Notes under the pieces: model-generated | Seen by the model: only the letters and a program-made list of their open reading frames with translations | Told to the model about the DNA's origin: nothing | The model's database searches: none | Shown here: in pieces, positions 33,526 to 57,874 of the stretch | How the letters are laid out: each line of letters starts with the position of its first letter | How positions within the stretch are numbered: the stretch's first letter is position 1 | Made by a program: the position numbers and the translations under genes | Assembly (NCBI RefSeq): GCF_024679095.1 | Contig: NW_026111827.1 | Span: 2,501-66,500, forward strand | Length of the DNA stretch: 64,000 bases | Direction: 5' to 3' | From: Eriocheir sinensis | Taxonomy: Eukaryota; Arthropoda; Malacostraca; Decapoda; Varunidae

Positions 33526-34126
33526 TCCCTCCTTCCCTCCCTCCCTTCCTTCCCTTCTTCATGTAATCTCCTTCGCCTTCACTACCTTAATACTCTCTAT
33601 ACAGGCAGCCATAGACAGCCATACTTCCTTTCCTTCCTTCTATCCTTCCTGTTTGCTTTCCTATTTACTTCCTTCCTTCCTCCCTCCTTCCCTCCCTTCC
33701 TTCCCTTCTTCATGCAATTTCCTTCGCCTTCACTACCCTAATACCCACTATACAGGCAGCCATAGACAGCCATACTTCCTTTCCTTCCTTCTATCCTTCC
33801 TGTTTGCTTTCTTCCTCCCTCCCTCCATTCCTTCCTTCCCTTCATGTAATTTCCTTCGCCTTCACTACCCTAATACCCTCTATACAGGCAGCCATAGACA
33901 CCCCTACTTCCTTTCCTTTCTTCTATCCTTCCTGTTTGCTTTCCTATTTTATTTCTTCCTCCCTCCCTCCCTCCCTTCCTTCTCTTCTTTAATGTAATCT
34001 CCTTCGCCTTCACTACCCTAACCTCTACAGCCAGCCTTCCTTCCTTATTTCCTTTATTTTCTTCCTTCCTTCCCTTCCTTCCCTTCTTTAATGTAATCTC
34101 CTTCGCCTTCACTACCTAACTTGCCA
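33526..34126. repeat. Pyrimidine minisatellite, five units of 99-151 bp
   Basis: ATGTAATCTCCTTCGCCTTC or a one- to two-base variant starts units at 33561, 33712, 33844, 33992 and 34091. Full units continue with CACTACCCTAATACC, TATACAGGCAGCCATAGACA, and CCTTCC-rich filler of variable length. The last unit abuts the 25-kb AT satellite. Confidence 0.93.
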
Positions 34127-34139
34127 GCTATAAATTGAT

Positions 34140-37224
<3,085 letters not shown>

Positions 37225-37225
<1 letters not shown>

Positions 37226-37495
37226 AATTTGTATTTATACGTAATTACATTATTTAATGTGTTTTTTGTTTATATATTTTTATATAAAATTTACGTAATT
37301 ATATGTGTATTTGTAAAAATATTTTGATACAAATTTACTTTATTTTATGTATTTTGTACATATATTTCAATTCAAATTAAGCTTATTTTGTGTGTATTTT
37401 ATATATCTATTTTCATACAAATTTAATTATTTTTGTGTATCTTTGTATTTTGTTTCATATAAATTTACCTTATTTTATGTGCATTTTGTATATTT
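37225..37495 (+). repeat. AT satellite block B1 (inverted)
   Basis: Monomers read TTATTTTATGTGTATTTTG on the plus strand, the complement of the previous block. Confidence 0.8.
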
Positions 37496-38599
37496 ATATT
37501 TATACAAATACACATAAAATAAAGTAAATTTCCATAAAAATAAAGATACAAAACACACATTAAATAATGTAAATGCGTATAAAAATATGTATACTAAATA
37601 CCTATGAAATAATCGAAATTCGTATCGAATTAAACTAACAAAATACCAATAAAATAATGTAATTTTTGATGAAAATATATACAGAAAATATACATAAAAT
37701 AACGTAAATACAAATACATACATACACATAAAATAATTCAAAATTGAAGGAAATAAATATTCAAAATAAACATAAAATTAGGTAAATTTGTAATGAAATA
37801 TATGTAAAAATGCAAATAAAATAATGTTGATTTGTATGAAAATATATATACAAATACACATAAAATAACATGAATTTGCATAAAATTTGTATCAAATTAT
37901 ATACGAATACACACAATAAAATAAAAAAAATTTTTTTGAAAATATATATACAAAATACACATAAAATAAAGTAAATTCGTATCAGAATAAATAGATAAAA
38001 TTCCAATAAAAGAATGTATATTTGTAGGAAAATATATATAGAAAATACAAAAAAATAACTAAAATTTGTATAAAAATATATACAAAAACACACAAAAATT
38101 ATTTAAATTTGTTTGAAAATAGATATGTAAAATACACATAAAATTAGGCAAATTTGTATTGAAATACATATACAAAATACACATAAAAAAATATAAGTTT
38201 GAATGAAAATATATAAACAAATACACTTAAAATAACGTAAAATTGTATGAAATATATATACAAAATACACATTAAATAATGTAAATATGTATAAAAAATA
38301 TATATACAAAACACAAATAGAATAATGTAAAATCGTATCAAAATAAATACACAGAATATTAATAAAATAATATAAATTTGCATGAAAATAAAGATGCAAA
38401 ATACCCATAAAATAACGCATTTTTTTATAAAAATATATATACCAAAACACACATAAAATATTTGAATTTGTATTAAAATAAATATACGAAATGCACACAC
38501 AATAAGAAAAATTTGTATTGAAATAGATATGCAAAATACATATAAAACAATGTAAATTTGTTTCAAAATATATATACGAAAACACATAAAATAACGCAG

Positions 38600-38722
<123 letters not shown>

Positions 38723-38947
38723 CAAAATATATATAAAATGAAGTAAATACGTATAAAAAAATGTATACAAAATACACATAAAATAATGTAAACTCGTATC
38801 GAAATAAATAAACAAAATACTAATAAAAGAATACAAATAAAATAACGTAAATTGATATAAAAGTATACACAATACATAAATACACAAAAGTAATTAAATT
38901 TGTATGAAAATAGATATACAAAATACACATAAAATAACTCATATATA

Positions 38948-39233
<286 letters not shown>

Positions 39234-39790
39234 AAATGCACATACAATAAGGTAAATTTGTATTGAAAGAATATGCAAAATACACATAAAACAATGTATA
39301 TTTGTTTAAAAATATATATACGAATACACATAAAAGAATGTAGATTTCTATAGAAATATATATACAAAAAATAGATGAAATGACGTAAATACGTATAAAA
39401 ATATATATACACAATACACATTAAATAATGTAAATTCGTGTCAAAATAAATAAACAAAATATCAATAAAAGAATGTGTATTTGTATGAAAATAGATATAC
39501 AAAATACACATTAAATATTGTAAATTTGTATAAAACTCTATACAAAAATATACAAAAATAATTTAAATTTGTATGAAAATTAATATACAAAATACACATA
39601 AAATGAGGTAAATTTGTTTTGAAATACATATACAAAATACACATAAAATAATGTAAATTTGAATGAAAATATATAAACAAATACACTTAAAAAAACGTAA
39701 ATTTGTATGAAATATATATATAAAATACACATTAAATAATGTAAATATGTATAAAAAAAGTATATACAAAAAACAAATAGAGTAATGTAA

Positions 39791-40229
39791 AATCGTATCA
39801 AAATAAATACACCGAATATTAATAAAATAATGTAAATTTGTATAAAAATAAAGATGCAAAATTCCCATAAAATATCGCATTTCTTAAAAAAATATATATA
39901 CCAAAATACACATAAAATATTTAAATTTGTATTAAAATAAATATACAAAATGCACATACAATAAGGTAAATTTGTATTGAAAGAGATATGCAAAAATACA
40001 TATAAAACAAAATCGTATCAAAATAAATACACCGAATATTAATAAAATAATGTAAATTTGTTTGAAAATAAAGATGCAAAATTCCCATCAAATAGCGCAT
40101 TTCTTATAAAAATATATATACCAAAATACACATAAAATATTTAAATTTGTATTGAAATAAATATACAAAATGCACATACAATAAGGAAACTTCTATTGAA
40201 AGAGATATGCAAAAATACATATAAAACAA
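39791..40229. repeat. Recent 220-bp tandem duplication in the AT satellite
   Basis: AATCGTATCAAAATAAATAC starts at 39791 and again at 40011. The two 220-bp copies differ at only a handful of positions, far less than neighbouring monomers differ, so the duplication is young. Confidence 0.92.
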
Positions 40230-41177
40230 TGTAAATTTGTTTCAAAATATATATACGAATACACATAAAATAACGTAGATTTCTATAAAAATATATATAC
40301 AAAATACACATAAAATGAAGTAAATACGTATAAAAAATGTAAACAAAATACACATAAAATAATGTAAATTCGAAACAAAATAAATAAACAAAATACCAAT
40401 AAAAGAATGTGTATTTGTATAAATATAAATGTACAAAATACACATACAAAATAGACATAAAATAAGGTAAATTTGTAATGAAAAATGTACAAAATACACA
40501 TAAAATAATGTAAATTTATATGAAAATATATATTCAAATACACATAAAATACCATGAATTTGTATAATATTATATATTCAAAATAAATATTAAATAATGT
40601 AAATGCGTATAAAATATATATACAAAGTACATAGGTATAAAATAATGTAAATTCGTATCAATATAAATCAACAAAATACCAATAAAATAATATATATTTG
40701 AATGAAAATAGATTTACAAAATACACATAACATAACTAAAATTTGTATTGAAATATATACAAAAATACAAAAAAAATAATTTGAGTTTGTAAGAAAATAG
40801 ATATTCAAAATACACATAAAACTAGGTAAATTTCTTTTGAAATATATATACAAAATACCCATGAAATTTTGTAAATTTGTGTCAAAATATATAAACAAAT
40901 ACACATAAAATAACTTAAAATAACGTAAATATGTATCATATATATATACAAAAAACACATTAAATAATGTAAATATGTTTAAAAAAATATATACAAAACA
41001 CAAATAAAATAATGTAAAATCGTATCAAAATAAATACAGAAAATATTAATAAAATAATGTAAATTTGTATGAAAATTAAGATGCAAAATACCCATAAAAT
41101 AACGCATTTTTTATAAAAATATATATACTAAAAAACATAAAATATTTGATTTTGTATTAAAATAAATAGATATACAT

Positions 41178-41797
41178 TCTTTTAATGGTATTTTGTTTAT
41201 TTATTTTGTTTCGAATTTACATTATTTTATGTGTATTTTGTTTACATTTTTTTATACGTATTTACTTAATTTTATGTGTATTTTGAATATATATTTTTAT
41301 AGAATTTACATTGTTTTATATGGATTTTTGCATATCTCTTTCAATAGAAGTTTACCTTATTGTATGTGCATTTTGTATATTTATTTCAATACAAATTTAA
41401 ATATTTTATGTGCATTTTGGTATATATATTTTTATAAGAAATGCGCTATTTGAGGGGAATTTTGCATCTTTATTTTCATACAAATTTACATTATTTTATT
41501 AATATTCGGTGTAGTTATTTTGATACAATTTTACATTATTCTATTTGTTTTTTGTACATATATTTTTGTGTATTTTTGTATATAGTTTTATACAGATTTA
41601 GGTTATTTTATGTACGCATTTACATAAACTAATGTGTGTTTTGTATATATATTTTAATGCAAATTTACTTTATTTTATGTGCATTTTTGTACATATATTT
41701 TTTTAGAAATTTGCGTTATTTTATGTGTATTTGTATATGTTTTCTCATACAAATTTACATTATTTTATTGCTATTTTGTTTATTTATTTTGATACAA
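41178..41797 (+). repeat. AT satellite block B2 (inverted)
   Basis: Orientation B monomers. The left junction reads AAATAGATATACATTC and the right junction GATACAAATGAAAATAG. Confidence 0.8.
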
Positions 41798-42889
41798 ATG
41801 AAAATAGATATACAAAATATACATAAAATAAACTAAATTTGTATTGAAATATATATACAAAATACATAAAATAATGTAAATTTGTATCAAAATATTTTAA
41901 CAGATGCGCATAAAATAACGTAAATATGTTTTAAAATATACAAAATACACATTAAATAATGTAAATATGTATAAAAAAATATATACAAAACACAAATAGA
42001 ATAATGTAAAATCGTATCAAAATAAATAAACAGAATATTAATAATACAATGTAAATTTGTATGAAAATAAAGATAACGTATTTTTAAAAAAAAAATATAT
42101 ATACCAAAATACACATGAAAAAATTTATTTGTATTAAAATAAATATACAAAATACACATACAATAAGGTAAATCTGTATTGAAATAGATATGCAAAATAC
42201 ATATAAAACAATGTAAATTTGTTTCAAAATATATATACGAATACACATAAAATAACGTAGATTTGTATAAAATATATATACAAATACATAAAATGAAGTA
42301 AATACGTATTAGAAAATGTATACAAAATACACATAAAATAATGTAAATTCGTATCAAAATAAATAAACAAAATACCAATAAAAGAAAGTGTATTTGTATA
42401 AATATAAATATACAAAATACACATAAAATAACGTAAATTTGTATAAAACTATTAACAAAAATAAACAAAATTAATTAAATTAGTATGATAATAGATATTC
42501 AAAATACATATAAAATAAGCTAAATATGAATTGAATGTATATAAAATATATAAAATAATGTAGATTTTTAACAAAATATTTATAAAAATAACAATAAAAT
42601 AACTCTTTTTTTTTTATTTATAAAAATATATATACTAAAATACACATCAAAAAATTAAATTTGTATTAAAATAAATATACAAAAACACATACAATAAGGT
42701 AATTTGTATTGAAATAGATATGCAAAATACATATAAAACAATGTAAATTTGTTTCAAAATATATATATGAATACACATAAAATAACGTAGATTTCTATAA
42801 AATATATATACAAAATACACATAAAATGAAGAAAATACGTATAAAAAAATGTATACAAAATACACATAAAATAATGTAAATTCGTAAAA

Positions 42890-42890
<1 letters not shown>
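41797..42890 (-). repeat. AT satellite block A3
   Basis: Orientation A monomers, ending near TTCGTAAAAAATGTG. Confidence 0.8.
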
Positions 42891-45459
<2,569 letters not shown>

Positions 45460-45460
<1 letters not shown>

Positions 45461-45640
45461 TAAATACACATTAGATAATGTAAATTTTTATAAAATGTAC
45501 AACACAAATAGAATAATTAATAACCTATTTTTTATGTGTATTTGTATATTTAATTTCATACAAAATATACATACAATAAATCTGTATTTTTATGCAAAAT
45601 ATTTAAAATTGTATGTTAGTTTTATATACATAAAATTGTA
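45460..45640. repeat. AT satellite, mixed-orientation junction
   Basis: Monomer fragments of both orientations alternate over about 180 bp. A hairpin-like junction pairs GTGTATTT (about 45431) with AAATACAC (about 45463). Confidence 0.65.
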
Positions 45641-47220
45641 GGTTATTTATATACGTATACACATTAATAATGTAAATTTGTATAAAAAATGTATACAAAT
45701 TACATATAAAATAATGTGCATTTTGTAATAAATTTTTAAAATCTATAGAAATATGTGTATTTGTATGAAATAGATTTTCAAAATACAAATTAAATAATAT
45801 TTTAATGCTATTATTTAAATAATTTGATACGTATGAAAATAGATATACAAAATACATAAAATAAACAAAATTTGTATTGAAATATATATACAAAAATACA
45901 TGAAATAATGTAAATTTGTATCAAAATATATAAACAAATACATAAAATAACGTAAATTTGTTTTATATATACAAAATACACATTAAATAATGTAAATATG
46001 TATAAAAAAAATATATACAAAAGACAAATAGAATAATGTTAAATAGTATCAAAATAAATACACAGAATATTAATAAAATAATGTAAATTTGTATGAAAAT
46101 AAAGATGCAAAATACCCATAAAACAAAGCATTTTTTATGAAAATATATATACCAAAATACACATAAAATATTTAAATTTGTATTACAATAGGATATACAA
46201 AATGAACATTCAATAAGGTAAATTTGTATTGAAATAGATATGCAAAATACATATAAAACAATGTAAATTTCTTTCAAAATATATATACGAATACACATAA
46301 AATAACGTAGATTTCTAAAAAAATATCTATACAAAATACACATAAAATGAAGTAAATATGTATAAGAAAATGTATACAAAATACACATAAAATAATGTAA
46401 ATTCGTATCAAAATAAATAAACTAAATGCCAATAAAAGAATGTGCACTTGTATAAATATAAATATACGAAATACACATAAAATAACGTAAAATTGTATAA
46501 AACTATATACAAAAATAAACAAAAAAATAAATTTGTATGAAAATAGATATACAAAAGACACATAAAATAAGCTAAATTTGAATTGAAATAAATATAGAAA
46601 ATACATAAAATAACGTAAATTTGTATAAAACTATATACAAAAATACACAGAAGTTATTAAATTCGTATGAAAATAGATATACAAAATACAGATAAAATAA
46701 GCTAAATTTGAATTGAAATGTATATACAAAATACATAAAATAATGTAAATTTGTATTGAAATATTTATAAAAATACATATAATAACGTAAATTTGTTTAA
46801 AAATATATAAACAAAATACACATTAAGTAATGTAAATACGTATAAAAAATATGTACAAAATACAAATCATGTAATTCGTATAAAATTAAATAAACAAAAT
46901 ATCAATAAAATAATGTAAATTTGTATGAGAAAACATATACAAATACATATAAAATAACGCTAATTTTCTTAAAAATATATGTCCAAATGAACGTAAAATA
47001 AAGTAACTCTGATAAATATATATACAAAACACACATTAAATAATGTAAATGCGTACATAAAATAACCTAAATTTGTATAAAACTATACACAAAATACACA
47101 AAAATAATTTAAATTTGTATGAAAAATATACAAAATACACATAAATTAGGCTAATTTGTGTTGAAATACATATAAAATACATATAAAATAATGTAAATTT
47201 GAAGAAAATATATAAACAAC

Positions 47221-47397
<177 letters not shown>

Positions 47398-49340
47398 AAT
47401 ATGTATAAAAAATATATACAAAAACACAAATAGAATAATGTAAAATCGTATCGAAATATATACACAGAATATTAATAAATAAAGTAAATTTGTATGAAAA
47501 TTAAGATGCAAAATAACTATAAAATAACGCATTTTATAAAAATTATTGATACCAAAATACACATAAAATATTTGAATTTGTATTATAATTTATATACAAA
47601 TTGCACATACAATAAGGTAAATTTGTATTGAAATAGATATGCAAAATACATATTAAATAATGTAAATTTGTTTCAAAATATATACGAATACACATAAAAT
47701 AACGTAGATTTCTATAAAAATACATAAAACACATAATAATATTAAGTAAATACGTATAAAAAATGTATACAAAATACACATAAAATAATGTAAATTCGTA
47801 TAAATGTAAATAAACAATATACCAATAAAAAGAATGTGTATTTGTATAAATATAAATATACAAATGCACATAAAATAACGTAAATTCATATAAAATATAT
47901 ACATAAAATAACGCATATTTCTATAAAATATATGTACAAAAATGAACATAAAATAAATTTGCATAAAAATATATATACAAAACACACTTTAGATAATGTA
48001 AATGAAGTATAAAATATATACAAAATACACATGAAATAATCTAAATTCGTATCAAAATAAATAAAAAAAATACCAATCAAATAATGTAATTTTGAATGAA
48101 AATATATATACAAAATACATATAAAATAACGTAAACACTACTAAAAATATTCACATAAAATAATCTAAAATTGAGTGAAAATATATATACAAAATAAACA
48201 TAAAATAAGGTAAATTTGTAATGAAATATATATACAAATACCCATAAAATATTGTAAATTTGTATCTAAATATATAAACAAATACATTAAATAACATGAA
48301 TTTGTATAAAATTTGTATCAAAATATATACTTATACACACAATAAAATAACGTAATTTTTTTATGAAAATGTATATACAAAATACACATAAAATAATTTA
48401 AATACCTAGAAAAATATATATACAAAAAACACATAAAACAATGTAAATTTGTATGAAAATATATAAACAAATACACATAAAATAATGTAAATTTGTATAA
48501 AATATATATACAAAATTAACATTAAATAATGTAAATATGTATAAAAAAAATATACAAAATACACATAGAATAATGTTAAATCGTATCAAAATAAATAAAG
48601 AGAATATCAATAAAATAATATAAATTTGTATGAAAATAAAGATGCAAAATATCCAAATAATAACGCATATTTGCATAAAAATATATATACAAAATACATA
48701 AAAAATAGTTAAATTCGTATTAAAATAAATATACAAAATGCACGTACAATAAAGTAAATTTGTATTGAAATAGATATGCAAAATACACATCAATAATGTA
48801 AATTTGTATCAAAATATATATACGAATACTCATAAAATAGAGTAAATTTCTATGAAAATATACACACAAAATAGATATACAAAATACACATATAACTAAT
48901 TAAATTTGTATTTAAATACATGTACAAAAAACACATAAAATAATGTAGATTTGTATGAAATGAAAACAAATACATTTTATATAAAATATATATACAAAAT
49001 ACACATAGAATAATGTAAAATCATATCAAAATAAATACACAGAATATCAATAAAATAATGTAAATTTGTATGAAAATAAAGATGCAAAATACCCATAAAA
49101 TAAAGCATATTTTTATAAAAATACATATACAAAAATACACATAGATTAATCAAATTTGTATTAAAATTAATATACAAAATGCACATACAATAAGGTAAAT
49201 TTGTATTGAAAAAATATGCAATATACACATAAAACAATGTAAATTTGTTTCAAAATATATATACGAATACAAATAAAATAACGCATATTTCTATAGAAAT
49301 ATATATACAAAATACACTTGAAATAATATAAATACGTATA

Positions 49341-49478
<138 letters not shown>

Positions 49479-50274
49479 TCACTTTAAATAATGTTAATTC
49501 GTGTCCAAAATAAATAAACAAAATATCATGAAAAGAATGTGTATTTGTATGAAAATAGATATATAAAATACACATAAAATAATCTAAATTTGTATAAAAC
49601 TATATACAAAAATACACAAAAATAATTTAAACTTGTATGAAAATAAATATACAAAAAACATATAAAAATACACATAAAATAATGTAAATTTGAATGAAAA
49701 TATATAAACATATAGACTTAAAATAACGTAAATTTGTATCAAATATATATACAAAAAAACATTATATAATGTATATATGTATAAAAAAAATATATACAAA
49801 ACACAAATAAAATAATGTAAAATCGTATCAAAATAAATACAGAAAATATTAATAAAATAATGTAAATTTGTATGAAAATTAAGATGCTAAATACCCATAA
49901 AATAACGCATTTTTTATAAAAATATATATACGAAAAAACATAAAATATTTGATTTTGTATTAATATAAATAGATATACAAAATACACATAAAATAAGCTA
50001 AATTTTAATTGAAATATATATACAAAATACATAAAATAATGTAAATTTGTATCAAAATACCTATACAAATACACATATAATAACGTAAATTTGTATAAAA
50101 ATATATAAACAAAATACACATTAAAAAATATAAATACGTATCAAAAAATGTACAAAATACACAAATAATCATGTAATTCGTATCAAAATAAATAGACAAA
50201 ATACCTATAAAATAATGTAAATTTCTATGAGAATACATATAAATAACGCAAATATTAATAAAAATATATATAAT

Positions 50275-52180
50275 ATAATATATTTTTATACATATTTAAA
50301 ATATTTAATGTATATTTTGTATATATATATTTTATCAAAATTTACGTGATTTTATATGTATTTGTTTATATATTTTCATACAAATTTACATTATTTTATG
50401 TGAGTTTTGTATATGTATTTCAATACAAATTTGCCTAACTTTATGTGTATTTTGCATATCTATTTTCAAACAAATTTAAATTATTTTTGTGTATTTTTGA
50501 TATATTTTTATACACATTTTAGTTGTTTTATTTGTTTTTTGTATATATATTTTCCTACAAATATACATTCTTTTATTGGAATTTTGTGTATTTAATTTTA
50601 CAATTTACATTATATGTGTATTTTGTATATATATTTTTCTACGTATTTAAAGTATTTTATGTGTATTTTATATATACATTTTCATAAATATTTAAGTTAT
50701 TTTATTGTGTGTATTCGTATATATTTTGAAACAAATTTTATACAAATTCATGTTATTTTATGTGTATTTGTATATATATTTTCATACAATTTTTTTTTTT
50801 TTTATGTTTATTCTTAAATATATTTTATTACAAATTTACCTTAATTTATGTTTATTTTGTATATTTATTTCATTCAATTTTAAATTATTTAATGTGTATA
50901 TTTGTATTTGTATTTAGATTATTTTATGTGTGTTTTCTATATATATTTTCATCCAAAATTACTTTATTTTATTGTTATTTTCTTAATTTAGCTCGATACG
51001 AATTTAGATTATTTCATAGGTATTTTGTATACATATTTTTATACTCATTTACATTATCTAATGTGTGTTTTGTATATATTTTTTTTATGCAAACTAATTT
51101 TATGTGCATTTTTGTACATATATTTTTATAGAAACTTAAAACGTTATTTTATGTGTATTTTGTATATGTTTTCTCATACAAATTTACATTATTTAATTAG
51201 TTTTTTTGTTTATTTATTTTGATACGAATGACTTGATTATTGGTGTATTTTTTGAATAATTTTTTTATACGTATTTACATTACTTAATGTGTATTTTGTT
51301 TATATATTTTATTTACAAATTTACGTTATTAAATGTGTATTTGTTAAATATTTTATTTATTTTCTTGAAAACTTTATTTTATGTATTTTGTATATATATT
51401 TCATTTCAAATTATCTTATTTTGTGTGTATTTTGTATATCTATTTTCATACAAATTTAATTACTTCTGTGTATTTTTGTATATAGTTTTATACAAATTTA
51501 CGTTATTTTATGTGCATTTTGTATATTTATATTTATACAAATACACATTCTCTTATTGGTATATTGTTTATTTATATTTATACGAATTTACATTATTTCA
51601 TGTGTATTTTGTATACATTTTGATTCATTTACTTAATTTTGTATTTTGTATATATATATTTATAGAAATCTACGTTATTTTATGTATTCGTATATATATT
51701 ATAAAACAAATTTACATTGTTTTATATGTTTTTCATATCTATTTCAATACAAATTTACCTTATTGTATATTGCATTTGTATATTTATTTTAATACAAATT
51801 CAAATATTTTATGTATTTTGGTATATATAATAAAAAGCGTTATTTTATAGGTATTTTGCATCTTAGTTTTCATACAAATGTTCATTATTTTATTAATATT
51901 CTGTGTATATATTTTGATACGATTTTGTATTATACTATTTGTGTTTTGTATATATTTTTTTATACATATTTTCATTATTTAATGTGTATTTTTTTATATA
52001 TATTTTATAATAATTAACGTTATTTTAAGTGTATTTGTTTATATAATTTCACTCAAATTTACATTATTTTAAGTGTATTTTGTATATGTATTTCAATACA
52101 AATTTACCTAATTTTATGTGTATTTTGTATATTTATTTTCATACAAATTTAAATTATTTTTGTGTTTTTTGTATATATAT
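50275..52180 (+). repeat. AT satellite block B4 (inverted)
   Basis: Orientation B monomers up to a short (TA)n run at about 52170-52184, where orientation flips. Confidence 0.82.
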
Positions 52181-52715
52181 ATATAGAGTAAATTTCTATG
52201 AAAATATATATTGAAAATACATATAAAATTATGTAAATAAGTAAAAAAATATATGTATCAAATACACCTAAAAAAATGAAAATTCGTATCAAAATCAATA
52301 AACAAAATTCCGATAAAAGAACGTATATTTGTAGGAAAATAAATATACCAAATACACATAAAATTACGAAAATTTGAATAAAAATATATACTAAAATACA
52401 CAAAATTAATTTCTATTTGTATGAAAATAGATATACATAATACACATATAATTAGTTAAATTTGTATTTAAATACATGTACAAAATACATGAAATAATGT
52501 AAATTTGTATGAAATGAAAACAAATTAACATAAAATAACGTTAATTTTTATGAAATATATATATAAATATATATATAATAATTTAAAATCGAATCAAAAT
52601 AAATACACAGAATATCAATAAAATAAAGTAAATTTGCTTGAAAATAAATATAAAATACTCATATAATAAAGCATTTTTATGAAAATACATAGACAAAAAT
52701 ACACATAGAATAATT
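52180..52715 (-). repeat. AT satellite block A5
   Basis: Short block in orientation A. Confidence 0.78.
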
Positions 52716-53094
52716 AAATTTTTATTATTTTATATGTACTTTGTATATATATTTTTATATACATTTACATTATTTAACATTTATTTAATTTAACTACTTC
52801 TGTGTATTTTTGTATATAGTTTTATACAAATTTACGATATTTTATGTGTATTTTGTATATTTATATTTATACAAATACACATTCTTTTATTGGTATTTTG
52901 TTTATTTATTTTGATACGATTTTACATTATTTTATGTATTTTGAATTCATTTTTTATATGTGTTTATTTCATTTTATGTATTTTTGTATATTTTTTATAG
53001 AAATCTACGTTATTTTATGTGTATTCGTATATATATTTTGAAACAAATTTACATTGTTTTATATGTATTTTGCATATCTATTTCAATACAAACT

Positions 53095-53095
<1 letters not shown>
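52715..53095 (+). repeat. AT satellite block B5 (inverted)
   Basis: Short block in orientation B. Confidence 0.78.
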
Positions 53096-55049
<1,954 letters not shown>

Positions 55050-55050
<1 letters not shown>

Positions 55051-57777
55051 AAACGTGTATGTTGCATATTTTTTCAATACAAATTTACCTTATTATATAC
55101 GCATTTTGTATATTAATTTTAATACAAATTTAATTATTCGATGTGTATTTTTGTATCTGTATTTTTATAAACATATGCTTTATTTTTTGGGTATTTTGCA
55201 TCTTTATTTTCATACAAATTTACATTACTTTATTGATATTCTGCTTATTCATTTTGATACGAATTGACATCATTCTATGTGTATTCTATATATATTTTTC
55301 ATACAAATTTACGTTATTTTATGTGTATTTTATATATTTTGACACAAATTTACAATATTTTATATTATTTTGTATATACATTTCAAAAGAAATTTACCTA
55401 GTTTTATGTGTGTTTTGTAAATCTATTTTCATACAAACTCAAATTATTTCTATGTATTTTTGTATATATTTTAATACAAATTTTAGTTATGTTATGTGTA
55501 TTTTGTAAATTTATTTTCATTCAAATATATATTATTTTATTGGTGTTTTGTTGATTTATATTGATACGAATCTACATTATTTTATATGTCCTTTGTATAT
55601 ATATTTTTATACGCTTTTACATTATTTAATATTTATTTTGAATATATATTTTTATACAAATTCATTGTATTTTATGTGTATTTGTATATATATTTTCATA
55701 TAAATTTACATTATTTTATGTATTTTGTACATATATTTTATTACAAAACTACCTTATTTTATTTTAATTATGTATATTTATTTGAATATTTATATAAAAC
55801 CAAATACACATTCTTTTATAGATATTTTGTTTATTTATTTTAAATCAATTTACATTATTTTATGTGTATTTTGTATACATTTTTTATACGTATTTACTTA
55901 ATTTTATGTGTATTTTGTAGGTATATTTTTATAGAAATCTACGTTTTTTTATTTGTATTCGTATATATATTTTGAAACAAATTTACATTGTTTTATATGT
56001 ATTTTTGCATATCTCTTTCAATACAAATTTACCTTATTGTATGTGCATTTTGTATATTTATTTCAATACAAATTTAAATATTTTATGTGTATTTTGGTAT
56101 ATATATTTTTATAAGAAATGCTCTATTTTATGGGAATTTTGCATCTTTATTTTCATACAAATTTAAATTATTTTATTAATATTCGGTGTATTTATTTTGA
56201 TACGATTTTACTTTATTCTATTTGTTTTTGAATATATTTTTTTTAAACATATTTACATTATTTAATGTGTATCTTGCATATATATTTAATACAAATTTAT
56301 TATCTATTATCTATTTTCATACAAATACACATTCTTCTCATGATATTTTGTTTATTTATTTTGGCACGAATTTATATTATTTGATATGTATTTTGTATAT
56401 ATATTTTTATACATATTTACATAATTTCATATGTATTTTGTATATATAATTCTATAGAAATCTACTTTATTTTATGTATTCGTATATATATTTTGAAACA
56501 AATTTACATTGTTATATATGTATTTTGAATATCTCTTTTAATACAAATTTACTTTACTGTATATGCATTTTATATATATATTTCAATACAAATTTAAATA
56601 TTTTAAGTGTATCTTGGTATATATATTTTTATAAAAAATGCGATAATTTTTGGGAATTTTGCATCATACAAATTTACATTATTTTATTGATATTCAGTGT
56701 ATTTATTTTGATACGATTTTACATTATTCTATTTGTTTTTTGTATATATTTTTTTTATACACATTTACATTATTTAATGTGTATCTTGCATATATATTTT
56801 ATACAAATTTACGTTATTTTAAGTGTATTTGTTAATATATTTTCATTCAAATTTATATTTGTTTTAATTCGAAATTACATTATTTTATGTGTATTTTGTA
56901 TACATTTTTTTTATACGTATTTACTTAATTTTATGTGTATTTTTTATATATATTTTTATAGAAATCTACGTTTTTATATTTGTAAACGTATATATATTTT
57001 GAAACAAATTTACATTGTTTAATATGTATTTTTGCATATCTCTTTCAATACAAATTTACCTTATTGTATGTGCATTTTGTATATTTATTTCAATGCAAAT
57101 TTAAATATTTTATGTGTATTTTGGTATATATATTTTTATAAGAAATGCGCTATTATATGAATTTTGCATCTTTATTTTCATACAAATTTACATTATTTTA
57201 TTAATATTCGGTGTATTTATTTTGATACGATGTTACATTATTATATTTGTTTTTTGTATATACTTTTTTATACATATTTACATTATTTAATGTGTATCTT
57301 GCATATATATTTTATACAAATTTTTTATCTATTATCTATTTTCATACAAATACACATTCTTTTCATGATATTTTGTTTATTTATTTTTACACGAATTTAC
57401 ATTATTTGATATGTATTTTGTATATATATTTTTATACTTATTTACATAATTTCATATGTATTTTGTATATATATTTCTATAAAAATCTACTTTATTTTAT
57501 GTGTATTCGTATATATATTTTGAAACAAATTTACACTGTTTTATATGTATTTTTGAATATCTCTTTCAATACAAATTTACCTTACTGTATATGCATTTTG
57601 TATATTTATTTCAATACAAATTTAAATATTTTATGTGTATTTTGGTAAATATATTTTTATAAAAAATGCGATAATTTTTGGGAATTTTGCATCTTTATTT
57701 TCATACAAATTTACATTATTTTATTGATATTCTGTGTATTTATTTTGATACGATTTTACATTATTTTATTTGTTTTT

Positions 57778-57874
<97 letters not shown>

